From positions 1 through 64,000 of IMG/VR virus record IMGVR_UViG_3300031857_000053: DNA of 64,000 nucleotides; one strand, written 5' to 3'. Every line of letters begins with the position of its first letter. Position 1 is the stretch's first letter. Both the position numbers and the translations under genes were made by a program. The stretch is from a virus. Shown piece by piece: positions 24,501 to 32,299 of the stretch. Under the pieces are notes generated by a model. That model was not told the DNA's origin and ran no database searches. It saw only the letters and a program-made list of their open reading frames with translations.

Positions 24501-24519
24501 ATAATTAAAACCAACAAAT

Positions 24520-24708
24520 ATGCAGTGTCCTAATTGTAAAACTCCATGTGTAGGCTGCGCTGGAGCTAAAATTGTAAAAGCCTCAAATGGTGCAACTGTT
24601 TGTACAAGATGTATAGGAGCTTATGAGCTTAAGATCAAAACAGTTCAACCTACAAATACACAACCAACTAATGTTAATGTTAGTTATACTCCACCACAAA
24701 AACCATAA
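24520..24708 (+). CDS. Small zinc-ribbon protein
   Basis: The 62-residue protein begins MQCPNCKTPCVGC and has CTRC near residues 30-33, giving four to six Cys that could bind one or two zinc ions (CPxC, CxxC, CxxC). The tail is Pro/Thr/Gln-rich and probably disordered. It is preceded by an AAACCAAC leader at 24508-24515 and is followed three bases later by the propeller-type adhesin gene. It may be an assembly chaperone or structural zinc knot for the Cys-rich proteins around it. Confidence 0.6.
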   Translation: MQCPNCKTPCVGCAGAKIVKASNGATVCTRCIGAYELKIKTVQPTNTQPTNVNVSYTPPQKP

Positions 24709-24711
24709 ACA

Positions 24712-27102
24712 ATGGCTATTCAATCAAAAACATATGCGGTTGGTAATGATGCTTCAGTAAGAAGATTAGATAATCTTACAGGTTCTTGGATAGATGTAAG
24801 TGTTTCAAATACATTTCCAGAAGCTTGTAATGTTACTCTTTTAGATGTTGAAACTGTTCCAAGTAACGCAGATATTGTTTTTGTTGTTGGTGTAGTAACT
24901 TTAAGTTGTACAGGTGGTGGTAAAGAATTAGGTATTTATGTTTCTTATAATGCTGGAGTTACTTGGACAAAACCAGCTGGAAATTATACTAGTCTTTCAT
25001 TATCTCCAGCTGTTGATGTTTGGCAAGAAGTAAGTGTAGTAGATATAAATAATATTTTTATATGTGGTCCAAATGGGATTGTATTAAAGAGTACTGATGG
25101 TGGTCTTACTTTTAATGTTACTACACAAATACCAAGTGAAGATTTAACTTCAATTCACTTTATTAGTCCTTTAGTAGGTGTTGTAGGAACTATTGACGAT
25201 AATGTTTATAAAACAACTAACGGTGGTTTAAGTTGGACTCATCTTAATTCAACATCACCTATAAGTGGAACACCAAGTAATTCTATTACTGGTATTCATA
25301 TTTCAACTAATCAACAAACTATTGTTGCTCTAGGAATTTTTTATATATATGTATCAGTTAATGGAGGTTTAACTTTTACTCAAAAATGGGTTTGGGCTAA
25401 ATCTGGTATACATTTAACATGGACTGATGATTTAAATTTATGGGCAACAGGTGCTGAAGATAATAGACTTAAATCAATAGATGGTGGACTTACTTGGTTA
25501 ATAGTAACTAATTTGAATCCAGGATCTCCAGCTATTTTTGCTGAACACTTTTATTTAGTAAATCAAGGTTTTTTTGCAAGTGCAGTAAATGTATATCAAA
25601 CTTTTGATGGTTCTTTTACAGGAGTATTATCAGAAGTATCTACAACTAAAACAACTTATGCAATTTGGACTAACTATCAAGAAGTTTGTTTTGCATTAGA
25701 AGCTGCAGATTGTGATCCAGATTCTCCAGTTCAAACTCTTTATGTTACTAATGATCTTTCAGCTTATATAGGACAAACTATAAAAATATGTCCAGAAGAT
25801 ATCCCAGCGTTACCTGGTGGTATAGGTAATGGAATACCAATTTTTATAGATCCTTTAGATCAAGGTAATCAAGAATTTACTCTTACAAATTGTTGTGATC
25901 CTTTAGATATTATTACTATTCAAAACAATTTTGGATCATATCAAGGATCAGTAGTTAGTATTCCAGCTCTTGGAAACAAGTGTTGGTATGTAGAAAAAGA
26001 ACTACAAATAGGAGGATCTTATGTAGGTTTTATAAATCTTTCTGGGGGAACTCTTTATACAGATTGTACAAATTGTACCGATAATTTTCCTTGTGTAAAT
26101 TTTCCAGTACTAGATCAATGTAGATGTTTTGTAATATCAGAATCACCAGATTGTGGAGAAGCTATTACACTTTTAAATGTTTCTACACCTTTTCCAACTT
26201 GTGATGAATGTTTAGGAATAGCGCCTAATTGTTATACATTAACAGATTGTTCAGATTCAAATAATTTCTTTGTAACAAATGATCCTTCGGTGGTAGATTA
26301 TGAAGGTTTAATTGTTACTTTACAAGGATGTCCTGATATTTGCTACATTGTAACTTTAAGTATTGAGTGTCCAGGAGTAAACTTATTACCTTCACCTATT
26401 TTAGAATCTTTTACTACTTGTGCAGAATGTAATCCAACTCCACTCCCAACTCCAGTACAACTTAGAAGTAGAATGGTTAAACCTGGTTATAATACACCCG
26501 GATGTTCTACTCAATATACTGAAAAGATAAGTTGTAATTTTGCCGAACAAGTGTTTGATGAAATGGCTATTAATAGATATGGTGTAACAATTTGTTGTGA
26601 TCATGATATGGCTAAGTGGGAAATTAAAAAAGATTTATTAGATCTTAAATCAATTTTAGATCCTAATTTTATTATACCCGGTCCAATTGTTTGTACTTGT
26701 TATTCCATTCAAGCTATTGTAAATACAATAACTTTTAGATATATAGATTGTGAAGGTTGTGCTACAACAATAACAGTTGCAGAAAATACTACAGAATATG
26801 TTTGTTCTCAATCTGCTATTGAACCAGTTTGTGCTCCAGTTAATTCTCAGTTTTTAATTATAAATTCAGAAACACCTTGTACAACAAATACCGATTGTGT
26901 TATTAGTTGTTTTTGTTATGCAATTGAGCCATCAAAATTTGGAGTTTATATTTCTTATTATAATTGTGATAATGACTATGTTGAACAAACAGTATTAAAT
27001 CCTACATATATTTGTGCTATTGAAAACACAGTTACAATTATATCTGGAACAGGTACTGTAGCAAATATTGGAGATTGCAGTAGTCCCGAGTGCTCTAAAT
27101 AA
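24712..27102 (+). CDS. Beta-propeller (BNR/Asp-box) adhesin with Cys-rich C-terminus
   Basis: The 796-residue protein has about five Asp-box-type repeats in its first 300 residues: SYNAGVTW (near 78), STDGGLTF (127), TTNGGLSW (168), SVNGGLTF (215) and SIDGGLTW (255). This indicates a BNR/sialidase-type beta-propeller, a fold often used for glycan binding. I see no sialidase catalytic Arg triad and do not claim enzymatic activity. From about residue 340 on the protein becomes very Cys-rich, with repeated CxxC, CC and CxC motifs in short beta modules. This suggests a stack of small disulfide- or metal-stabilised domains. It likely is a receptor- or glycan-binding fibre component. Confidence 0.6.
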   Translation: MAIQSKTYAVGNDASVRRLDNLTGSWIDVSVSNTFPEACNVTLLDVETVPSNADIVFVVGVVTLSCTGGGKELGIYVSYNAGVTWTKPAGNYTSLSLSPAVDVWQEVSVVDINNIFICGPNGIVLKSTDGGLTFNVTTQIPSEDLTSIHFISPLVGVVGTIDDNVYKTTNGGLSWTHLNSTSPISGTPSNSITGIHISTNQQTIVALGIFYIYVSVNGGLTFTQKWVWAKSGIHLTWTDDLNLWATGAEDNRLKSIDGGLTWLIVTNLNPGSPAIFAEHFYLVNQGFFASAVNVYQTFDGSFTGVLSEVSTTKTTYAIWTNYQEVCFALEAADCDPDSPVQTLYVTNDLSAYIGQTIKICPEDIPALPGGIGNGIPIFIDPLDQGNQEFTLTNCCDPLDIITIQNNFGSYQGSVVSIPALGNKCWYVEKELQIGGSYVGFINLSGGTLYTDCTNCTDNFPCVNFPVLDQCRCFVISESPDCGEAITLLNVSTPFPTCDECLGIAPNCYTLTDCSDSNNFFVTNDPSVVDYEGLIVTLQGCPDICYIVTLSIECPGVNLLPSPILESFTTCAECNPTPLPTPVQLRSRMVKPGYNTPGCSTQYTEKISCNFAEQVFDEMAINRYGVTICCDHDMAKWEIKKDLLDLKSILDPNFIIPGPIVCTCYSIQAIVNTITFRYIDCEGCATTITVAENTTEYVCSQSAIEPVCAPVNSQFLIINSETPCTTNTDCVISCFCYAIEPSKFGVYISYYNCDNDYVEQTVLNPTYICAIENTVTIISGTGTVANIGDCSSPECSK

Positions 27103-27149
27103 ATTGTTAATGATTAAAATATTTTGTATATTAATATAAAGAAATTAAG

Positions 27150-28625
27150 ATGAAACCTCTAAATATTGACAACCAAGGCTGCAATCCAATATCATCAAAT
27201 TGTGTAATCTGGCAAGGTCCGGATATTCCTTGTATTAAATTGTGTAAAGGAGACTCTATAAGTGATGTTACTTTTAAACTTGCAACTGAACTTTGTGAAG
27301 TATTACGTCAACTTGATATTTCTACTCTTGATTTAGATTGTTTTGATCCTAATAATTGTGGACCAGCAGATTTTCATGCTCTTCTTCAACTTATCATAAC
27401 TAAAGTATGTGCTCTTGAAAATACTACATCACCAACAAGAAGTCCAATAAATTGTCCAGATTGTATAGTTCCAATTGCTCCATGTTTTTATTATACTAAT
27501 GGAACTGGGGATACTGTTACTACGATGCAACTTGTAGATTATATTCAAGCAATAGGAAATAAGATTTGTGGATTACTTAATCAAATAACGATTATTAATC
27601 AAACTTTACAAAATTACGGAATTAGAATCACAGCTTTAGAAAATGAACCTGATCCTGTACTTGTACTTCCATCTTTTGTTCCTGCTTGTGTTATTACTAG
27701 TACAACTCCTATTTCAATTGAAATTATTCTTCAAGCTCTTGAAACAGCTTTTTGTAATTTACAAGGAGCTACAGGAAATCCAAGTCAAATATTAACTGCT
27801 ATTTCAGCTCAATGTCCAGACCTTAATAATCAACCTCAATTAAGTGGTCCTGGAGTAATGGGAACTATTCTTGGGTGGAACAATACAGTTTCTAATTTAT
27901 CTCAATCTATAACTAATCTTTGGTTAACTATATGTGATTTAAGAGCTGCTGTAACTAATATTAAACTTACTTGTTGTAATGAAGGATGTCAAGATATTCA
28001 AGTTACAATGTCTTCTTATTTAAGTGCTACAACTTTACATATTACTTTTAATGGTGTTATACCATTAGGATTTTTAGAGTGTGCTCCAGGTGTTACAACT
28101 TTTACTATTTCTGATCAGAGTGGTAATTTTATAGTTAGAACAGGAAATGTTATTGGTAATTTGAATACTCCAGGTGGATTATCTTATGATACAACTGGTC
28201 TTAATATATTAGATAATCTTACTATTACTGCAACTTTATGTTTAACTAATGTATCATTAGGTCAAACTTGTCAATATTATTTAAATCATATTTTAAATAG
28301 TACTAATTGTCCTACTATTATTTATACTCCAACTTATACAGAAATTAATTATACTGGTACAGTACCTACTGGATCTGCTACATATGATGTTAAGTTATAT
28401 GATGCTGCTGGAATAACTTTATTACAAAATAATTCAATATTCCTTGTAGGCCCTACAGCAATTACTGGATCTTTTACTGGTTTAACTTCTGGTACAAGTT
28501 ATAGAGTTTTAGTAACAGTTACTACTGGAACTAGTACATATGATTGTCCATGGGTATTATTAGCAACTCCATTAGCTCCTTGTACTCCTCCAACAGCTGT
28601 TAGTGGTTCAATAGGATTTATATAA
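27150..28625 (+). CDS. Cys-rich fibre protein with coiled coil and FN3-like domain
   Basis: This 491-residue protein opens with a conserved-looking module: CIKLCKGDSISDVTFKLA and LDISTLDLDC at about residues 28-62. This I recall from head- or tail-fibre proteins of crAss-like phages. A helical, trimer-type stretch (INQTLQNYGIRITALENE, near 148-165) follows. The central part is Cys-containing beta/helix. The last 110 residues form an FN3-like beta-sandwich (LTSGTSYRVLVTVTTG). The order head-binding module, coiled coil, beta-sandwich is typical of fibres. The CxxC module shared with the next gene suggests that both attach to the same site. Confidence 0.6.
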   Translation: MKPLNIDNQGCNPISSNCVIWQGPDIPCIKLCKGDSISDVTFKLATELCEVLRQLDISTLDLDCFDPNNCGPADFHALLQLIITKVCALENTTSPTRSPINCPDCIVPIAPCFYYTNGTGDTVTTMQLVDYIQAIGNKICGLLNQITIINQTLQNYGIRITALENEPDPVLVLPSFVPACVITSTTPISIEIILQALETAFCNLQGATGNPSQILTAISAQCPDLNNQPQLSGPGVMGTILGWNNTVSNLSQSITNLWLTICDLRAAVTNIKLTCCNEGCQDIQVTMSSYLSATTLHITFNGVIPLGFLECAPGVTTFTISDQSGNFIVRTGNVIGNLNTPGGLSYDTTGLNILDNLTITATLCLTNVSLGQTCQYYLNHILNSTNCPTIIYTPTYTEINYTGTVPTGSATYDVKLYDAAGITLLQNNSIFLVGPTAITGSFTGLTSGTSYRVLVTVTTGTSTYDCPWVLLATPLAPCTPPTAVSGSIGFI

Positions 28626-28636
28626 AATAAAAAATT

Positions 28637-29185
28637 ATGAGCAATTGTGTAAAATGTAAATGTGTAACTAGTCTTTGTGGATGTGAAGATGTAGCTTTAA
28701 CAACTAATTTAAATTGTCTACCACCTTGTCCTAATCCAGAACCTTGTGCTGAGACTTTTAGTGATTGTTGTATTATTCATAATAATGATTCTTATGTATA
28801 TATAACAGATGCAGATGATTTAACTTTTTCTGTTCTTCAAGGAGAAAGACTTTGTGATACCCTACAAAAATTAGTTGCAACAATATATGGCTCTTGTGAT
28901 TTTGATCTTCCGTATATCTATGGATTAAAATCAACAGCTGTAACTAGCTCTACAATTAATGTAGTATGGACACCTGTTCCTTTAGTTAGTTCATATACTG
29001 TATACTATACTACTGTAGCTGGAATGAGCTGGAGTAACTCTGGACCAATTACTGCTAATACATCACCTACATATACTATTACAGGTCTTACTCCTAATAC
29101 TCCTTACTATGTATATGTAACATATACCATTTCTGGTAAAGAAAGTTGTAGATCAGTTTCATTAATTATAACAACATTAAACTAA
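28637..29185 (+). CDS. Cys-rich attachment module plus FN3 domain, short fibre protein
   Basis: The 182-residue protein is a short version of the preceding one. It has an N-terminal Cys cluster (CVKCKCVTSLCGC), then a segment similar in layout to the upstream gene's attachment module (DLTFSVLQGERLCDTLQKL). Residues about 95-182 are a clear fibronectin type III domain with the LTPNTPYYVYVTY signature. FN3 domains in phage fibres usually bind carbohydrate or act as spacers. The gene lies 11 bases from the upstream fibre, probably encoding a partner in the same fibre. Confidence 0.65.
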   Translation: MSNCVKCKCVTSLCGCEDVALTTNLNCLPPCPNPEPCAETFSDCCIIHNNDSYVYITDADDLTFSVLQGERLCDTLQKLVATIYGSCDFDLPYIYGLKSTAVTSSTINVVWTPVPLVSSYTVYYTTVAGMSWSNSGPITANTSPTYTITGLTPNTPYYVYVTYTISGKESCRSVSLIITTLN

Positions 29186-29189
29186 TATT

Positions 29190-29876
29190 ATGTCTGCTAA
29201 TGCTATACTCACAATTAATTTTACATCTCAATATGCTGATGGATGTCATAGAGTTGTTTATTCAAAAAATAATCCTCTAGGTCCATTTACTACTGTAATT
29301 GTAAACTGTACACTAGGTATTGGTGTTGCTTGTTCTGAAACTATTTTACTTGTAGTTAATCCTGAAGATTGTACACCAGATATTTATTATGGATATGTAC
29401 AACCTTGTTGTGAAGAAGCAAGTTCACTTGCTGGAAGAGTATCTTGGGTAGCAATTGTTGCACCTACAAATTATCAATGTTTAAATTATAATTTTTTATG
29501 TGATAATCCAGTTGCACCAGGAGGACCTTGTGCTCCTTTTGTAATTACAGATTGTACATCTACTGTTGTCAATATACCAGCAGTTGCATTAGGTGATTCT
29601 ATTCAAGTATGTGTAGATGCAGCAACTTCTCCTATAAATGCAGAGTTTACTATAACAGGTGGAACAGATAGTTGTCTATGTGATTGTACTACTTATGAAA
29701 TAGATAACACTGATACTGATGCTCAAACTTATCAATATTTTGATTGTACTGGTGCATTAGTAGGACCTATTAATATTGTACCAGGTCCTCCAAATACCAT
29801 TTGTGCTTCCACAGGCACTGTTCAAGTAAGTGATCCATTAGTAACTATTACTGCGATTGTATCACCTTGCGCATAA
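29190..29876 (+). CDS. Cys-rich beta protein ending the fibre operon
   Basis: A 228-residue, acidic, all-beta protein with about 20 Cys in motifs such as CC, CDCT and CxxC. It looks like two small beta modules repeated with Cys at similar places (for example around DNPVAPGGPCAPF and CLCDCTTYEI). Its second module resembles pieces of the C-terminal region of the propeller adhesin. It closes the operon before a strong terminator. A fibre or head-decoration component is likely. Family is not recognised. Confidence 0.5.
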   Translation: MSANAILTINFTSQYADGCHRVVYSKNNPLGPFTTVIVNCTLGIGVACSETILLVVNPEDCTPDIYYGYVQPCCEEASSLAGRVSWVAIVAPTNYQCLNYNFLCDNPVAPGGPCAPFVITDCTSTVVNIPAVALGDSIQVCVDAATSPINAEFTITGGTDSCLCDCTTYEIDNTDTDAQTYQYFDCTGALVGPINIVPGPPNTICASTGTVQVSDPLVTITAIVSPCA

Positions 29877-29915
29877 AAATGTCATGGTTAAGTTGGTTTA
29901 CTGTGGCTGACAGCA

Positions 29916-29945
29916 AGGGGCTCGGGATTTCCTGAGCCTTTTGTG
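29916..29945 (+). terminator. Rho-independent terminator after the fibre operon
   Basis: GGCTCGGG (29919-29926) pairs with CCTGAGCC (29931-29938), one G-T wobble, around an ATTT loop, with further A/G-T pairs and a T-rich tail. The stem is GC-rich against an AT-rich background and lies about 40 bases after the preceding stop. Confidence 0.85.
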
Positions 29946-30007
29946 TTTTATAAACTTTAAATCTTTATCTTTAAACTTTCAAAAATTTTTCTTATATTTC
30001 TATAGTT

Positions 30008-30589
30008 ATGAGAATCTTCAATCCACCAAATAAAAAGGGTCCACGATTTAGAGCTAGTCGTCACAAGTTTTTAACTGAAAAGTTTTTTGATAATTTTATA
30101 AAAAAATATCCTGAATATTCTAATCTTACACGTGTAGAGTTTACTGCTATAATAGATAATTTTAATGAAAAACTTTGGATGGGAGTAATTGAAAACAGAG
30201 ATGGTGTTGAATTTCCAGAAGGTTTAGGTTATGTTTTTGTTGGATCATGTAAGAGTCCTAATAAATTAAATATTGATTTTAAAAAATCTACAGAGCTTGG
30301 TCAATGTGTAGTAAATAGGAATTTAGCTTCTGATGGTTATCTTGCTAAAATATTTTATACCAATTTTGCAAGTAAGTATCATTACACTCATCGAAAGTTG
30401 TGGACTTTTAAAGCTTCAAGAAAATTTAAATTAAAACTTTCTGAAGTTTATAGAGAGGAATGGCCTAACTATATTGTTGTAGATAATTTTGCAAAAGTAT
30501 CTTCTTTCTTTAAGCATCAAAGTAGAAAGTTTAAAGTTTCTAAAAAGATGGAATATTCAAAAAATTATAATGAATTTGATTTAGATTAA
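30008..30589 (+). CDS. HU/IHF-like protein of the tail block
   Basis: The 193-residue basic protein has a helical N-terminus (FDNFIKKYPEYSNLTRVEF), then strand-turn segments (NRDGVEFPEGLGYVFVGS, about residues 59-76) and a later LWTFKASRKFKL strand. The pattern of helix pair, Gly-centred beta turn and basic strand resembles the HU/IHF-type proteins annotated next to tail-tube genes in crAss-like phages. It begins a new transcript after a terminator, with TATATTTC at 29993-30000 as a weak -7-like element. It may bend or hold DNA at the portal-tail axis. The fold call is moderate at best. Confidence 0.45.
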   Translation: MRIFNPPNKKGPRFRASRHKFLTEKFFDNFIKKYPEYSNLTRVEFTAIIDNFNEKLWMGVIENRDGVEFPEGLGYVFVGSCKSPNKLNIDFKKSTELGQCVVNRNLASDGYLAKIFYTNFASKYHYTHRKLWTFKASRKFKLKLSEVYREEWPNYIVVDNFAKVSSFFKHQSRKFKVSKKMEYSKNYNEFDLD

Positions 30590-30590
30590 T

Positions 30591-31262
30591 ATGGCAACTA
30601 CAATAGGCGACAGTATATCTAGAGTGCGCAATGTACTCAAAGCGGTTAAAGAAGATCCTTTTTTAACTGATCGTTTTATCTATAGTATTATCTTGAAATA
30701 CAGTAAAACTTTATTGAAGCGTCAAGATGATTTAAAACAAATTATGAAATATCAATCACTCTTTGAAGTTCTTCCTTGTGTTGAGCTTATTGAAATTGAT
30801 AAGGTAGAAGCTTGTTGTAGTGGTATAAAATCTAAGTGTAGAATTATGCGAACAAAGGAAAAGATACCACCACCATTAGAAGGTTCTTATGGTCCTTTAA
30901 TTAGAAATGTTACTTCTATTGATTCATCTATAGAAATGATTTCTACTTATCCAAGTACATATGTTTCATTATCTAATAGTACAAATTTTAAATATAATAA
31001 GAGTAAATATTTTTGGTATATAGATGGTCATCTTTATTTTCCAAATATAGATTGGGATGCTGTTAGAATTGAAGCTTTATTTGATGGTGATGTTAGTTAT
31101 CTTAAAGCAGATGCTGAACCTTGTACTTTAATTCAAGATACTTTTTTTAGAATTCCAGATTTTCTTTTTTCTGAGATTGAGCAATACGCGATAAAAGAAC
31201 TTTTAACTGCTGGTCAAATCCCTGCTGATGGGGCTGATGATAGCCAAAATATTTTTAGATAA
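30591..31262 (+). CDS. Ring/tail-tube adaptor protein
   Basis: A 223-residue protein of mixed helices and strands, with a helical start (DRFIYSIILKYSKTLLKRQDD) and a beta centre. A conserved-looking CCSGIKSKCRIMRTKEKIPP segment lies at about residues 73-92. Its last base overlaps the next ATG (TAATG), and it is flanked by the HU/IHF-like and tubular genes, an order typical of crAss-like tail blocks. It most likely is one of the ring proteins that connect portal and tail. No enzymatic motif is seen. Confidence 0.55.
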   Translation: MATTIGDSISRVRNVLKAVKEDPFLTDRFIYSIILKYSKTLLKRQDDLKQIMKYQSLFEVLPCVELIEIDKVEACCSGIKSKCRIMRTKEKIPPPLEGSYGPLIRNVTSIDSSIEMISTYPSTYVSLSNSTNFKYNKSKYFWYIDGHLYFPNIDWDAVRIEALFDGDVSYLKADAEPCTLIQDTFFRIPDFLFSEIEQYAIKELLTAGQIPADGADDSQNIFR

Positions 31263-32299
31263 TGAGTTATAATTATACACTTAAATATAAAACCTTTGAT
31301 CAACTTATTTCAGAGGTTCAATCTGATTTTGAAACACTCAATTTAGAAGGTTTCATATTAAATCAACAACTAATTAAAGTTGCTAAAAGAATAAATTACG
31401 ATTTAGGATTAAGGATATTTCAAACTAAAGAAGCAATATTAGAAGTAGAAAAAGGAAGAGTAAAATTACCTGATGACTTTTATGTTTTAAACTTTGCTTT
31501 AATTTGTGATGAGTTTACAGTTAATCAAGGAACACCTCAAGGAACATGGATTGAAGAGAGACCTTTTATTACTCCTTATCAAGAAACAAATCCTAATCCT
31601 AATCCTTGTACTAATGGTCCTGTAAATTGTTCTACTTGCCAACAGGTTGTTTCAAGTTGTAGTTGTGTTACACCTGCTGCTTGTAGCGCAGGATTAAATA
31701 CTACAAATCCTTCAGGATATTATGGTGATCCTTGTATAAAACCTAGAGTTTTTCTTAATTGCAAAAATGAAAAATATGAACTTGTTCAAATTGTAAATAG
31801 TGGTGAAACTAGAACATATAAAAGATTATTTCAAATAAGAATTATAAATAATGCTCAGTCTATTGATTGTGATTGTCCTAATTTATATTGGAACACTCCA
31901 GAAAAAGCTTGGATAAAAGATAATTATCTTTATACAAGTTTTGATTGCGGAAAAGTATATATCAATTATCAAGGGATGTTAGAAGATGATGATGGGAATT
32001 TACTTGTTCCAGATCATGACATGCTCAATGAGTATTATGAATATGGTTTAAAGCAAAGAATTGTTGAGAACCTTATTATGAATGATGATGAAAGAGCTAT
32101 GAATAAATTACAGCTTATTGAGCAAAGATATAGAGCTGCTAGAAATTCTGCATTATCTATTGTTAATACTCCTAATTTTTCAGAGTTTAGACAAGTTTGG
32201 GAAATGAATAGAAGAGCTCAATATGCTAAGTACTATGACATGTTTAAGAGTTTTCCTCAATTTAGAAATGATTATCGAACATTTAGCAGAAGTGTATAA
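31262..32299 (+). CDS. Tail tubular / P22 gp4-like ring protein
   Basis: The 345-residue protein has the adaptor pattern of a helical N-terminus, IKVAKRINYDLGLRIFQTKE (about residues 39-58), then VKLPDDFYVL and a beta domain. A helical end with LKQRIVENLIMNDDERAM follows. Proteins of this layout are tail-tube or P22 gp4-like head-completion proteins in podophages. The centre carries a Cys-rich insert (CSTCQQVVSSCSC near residue 121) absent from usual family members. It overlaps both neighbours by one base, so the three are coupled. It would form a ring below the portal. Confidence 0.6.
   Translation: MSYNYTLKYKTFDQLISEVQSDFETLNLEGFILNQQLIKVAKRINYDLGLRIFQTKEAILEVEKGRVKLPDDFYVLNFALICDEFTVNQGTPQGTWIEERPFITPYQETNPNPNPCTNGPVNCSTCQQVVSSCSCVTPAACSAGLNTTNPSGYYGDPCIKPRVFLNCKNEKYELVQIVNSGETRTYKRLFQIRIINNAQSIDCDCPNLYWNTPEKAWIKDNYLYTSFDCGKVYINYQGMLEDDDGNLLVPDHDMLNEYYEYGLKQRIVENLIMNDDERAMNKLQLIEQRYRAARNSALSIVNTPNFSEFRQVWEMNRRAQYAKYYDMFKSFPQFRNDYRTFSRSV

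Noticed and set aside
24712-25700. Active sialidase
   Set aside because: Asp-box repeats show the propeller fold, but I could not identify the catalytic Arg triad, Tyr/Glu pair or Asp of sialidases.
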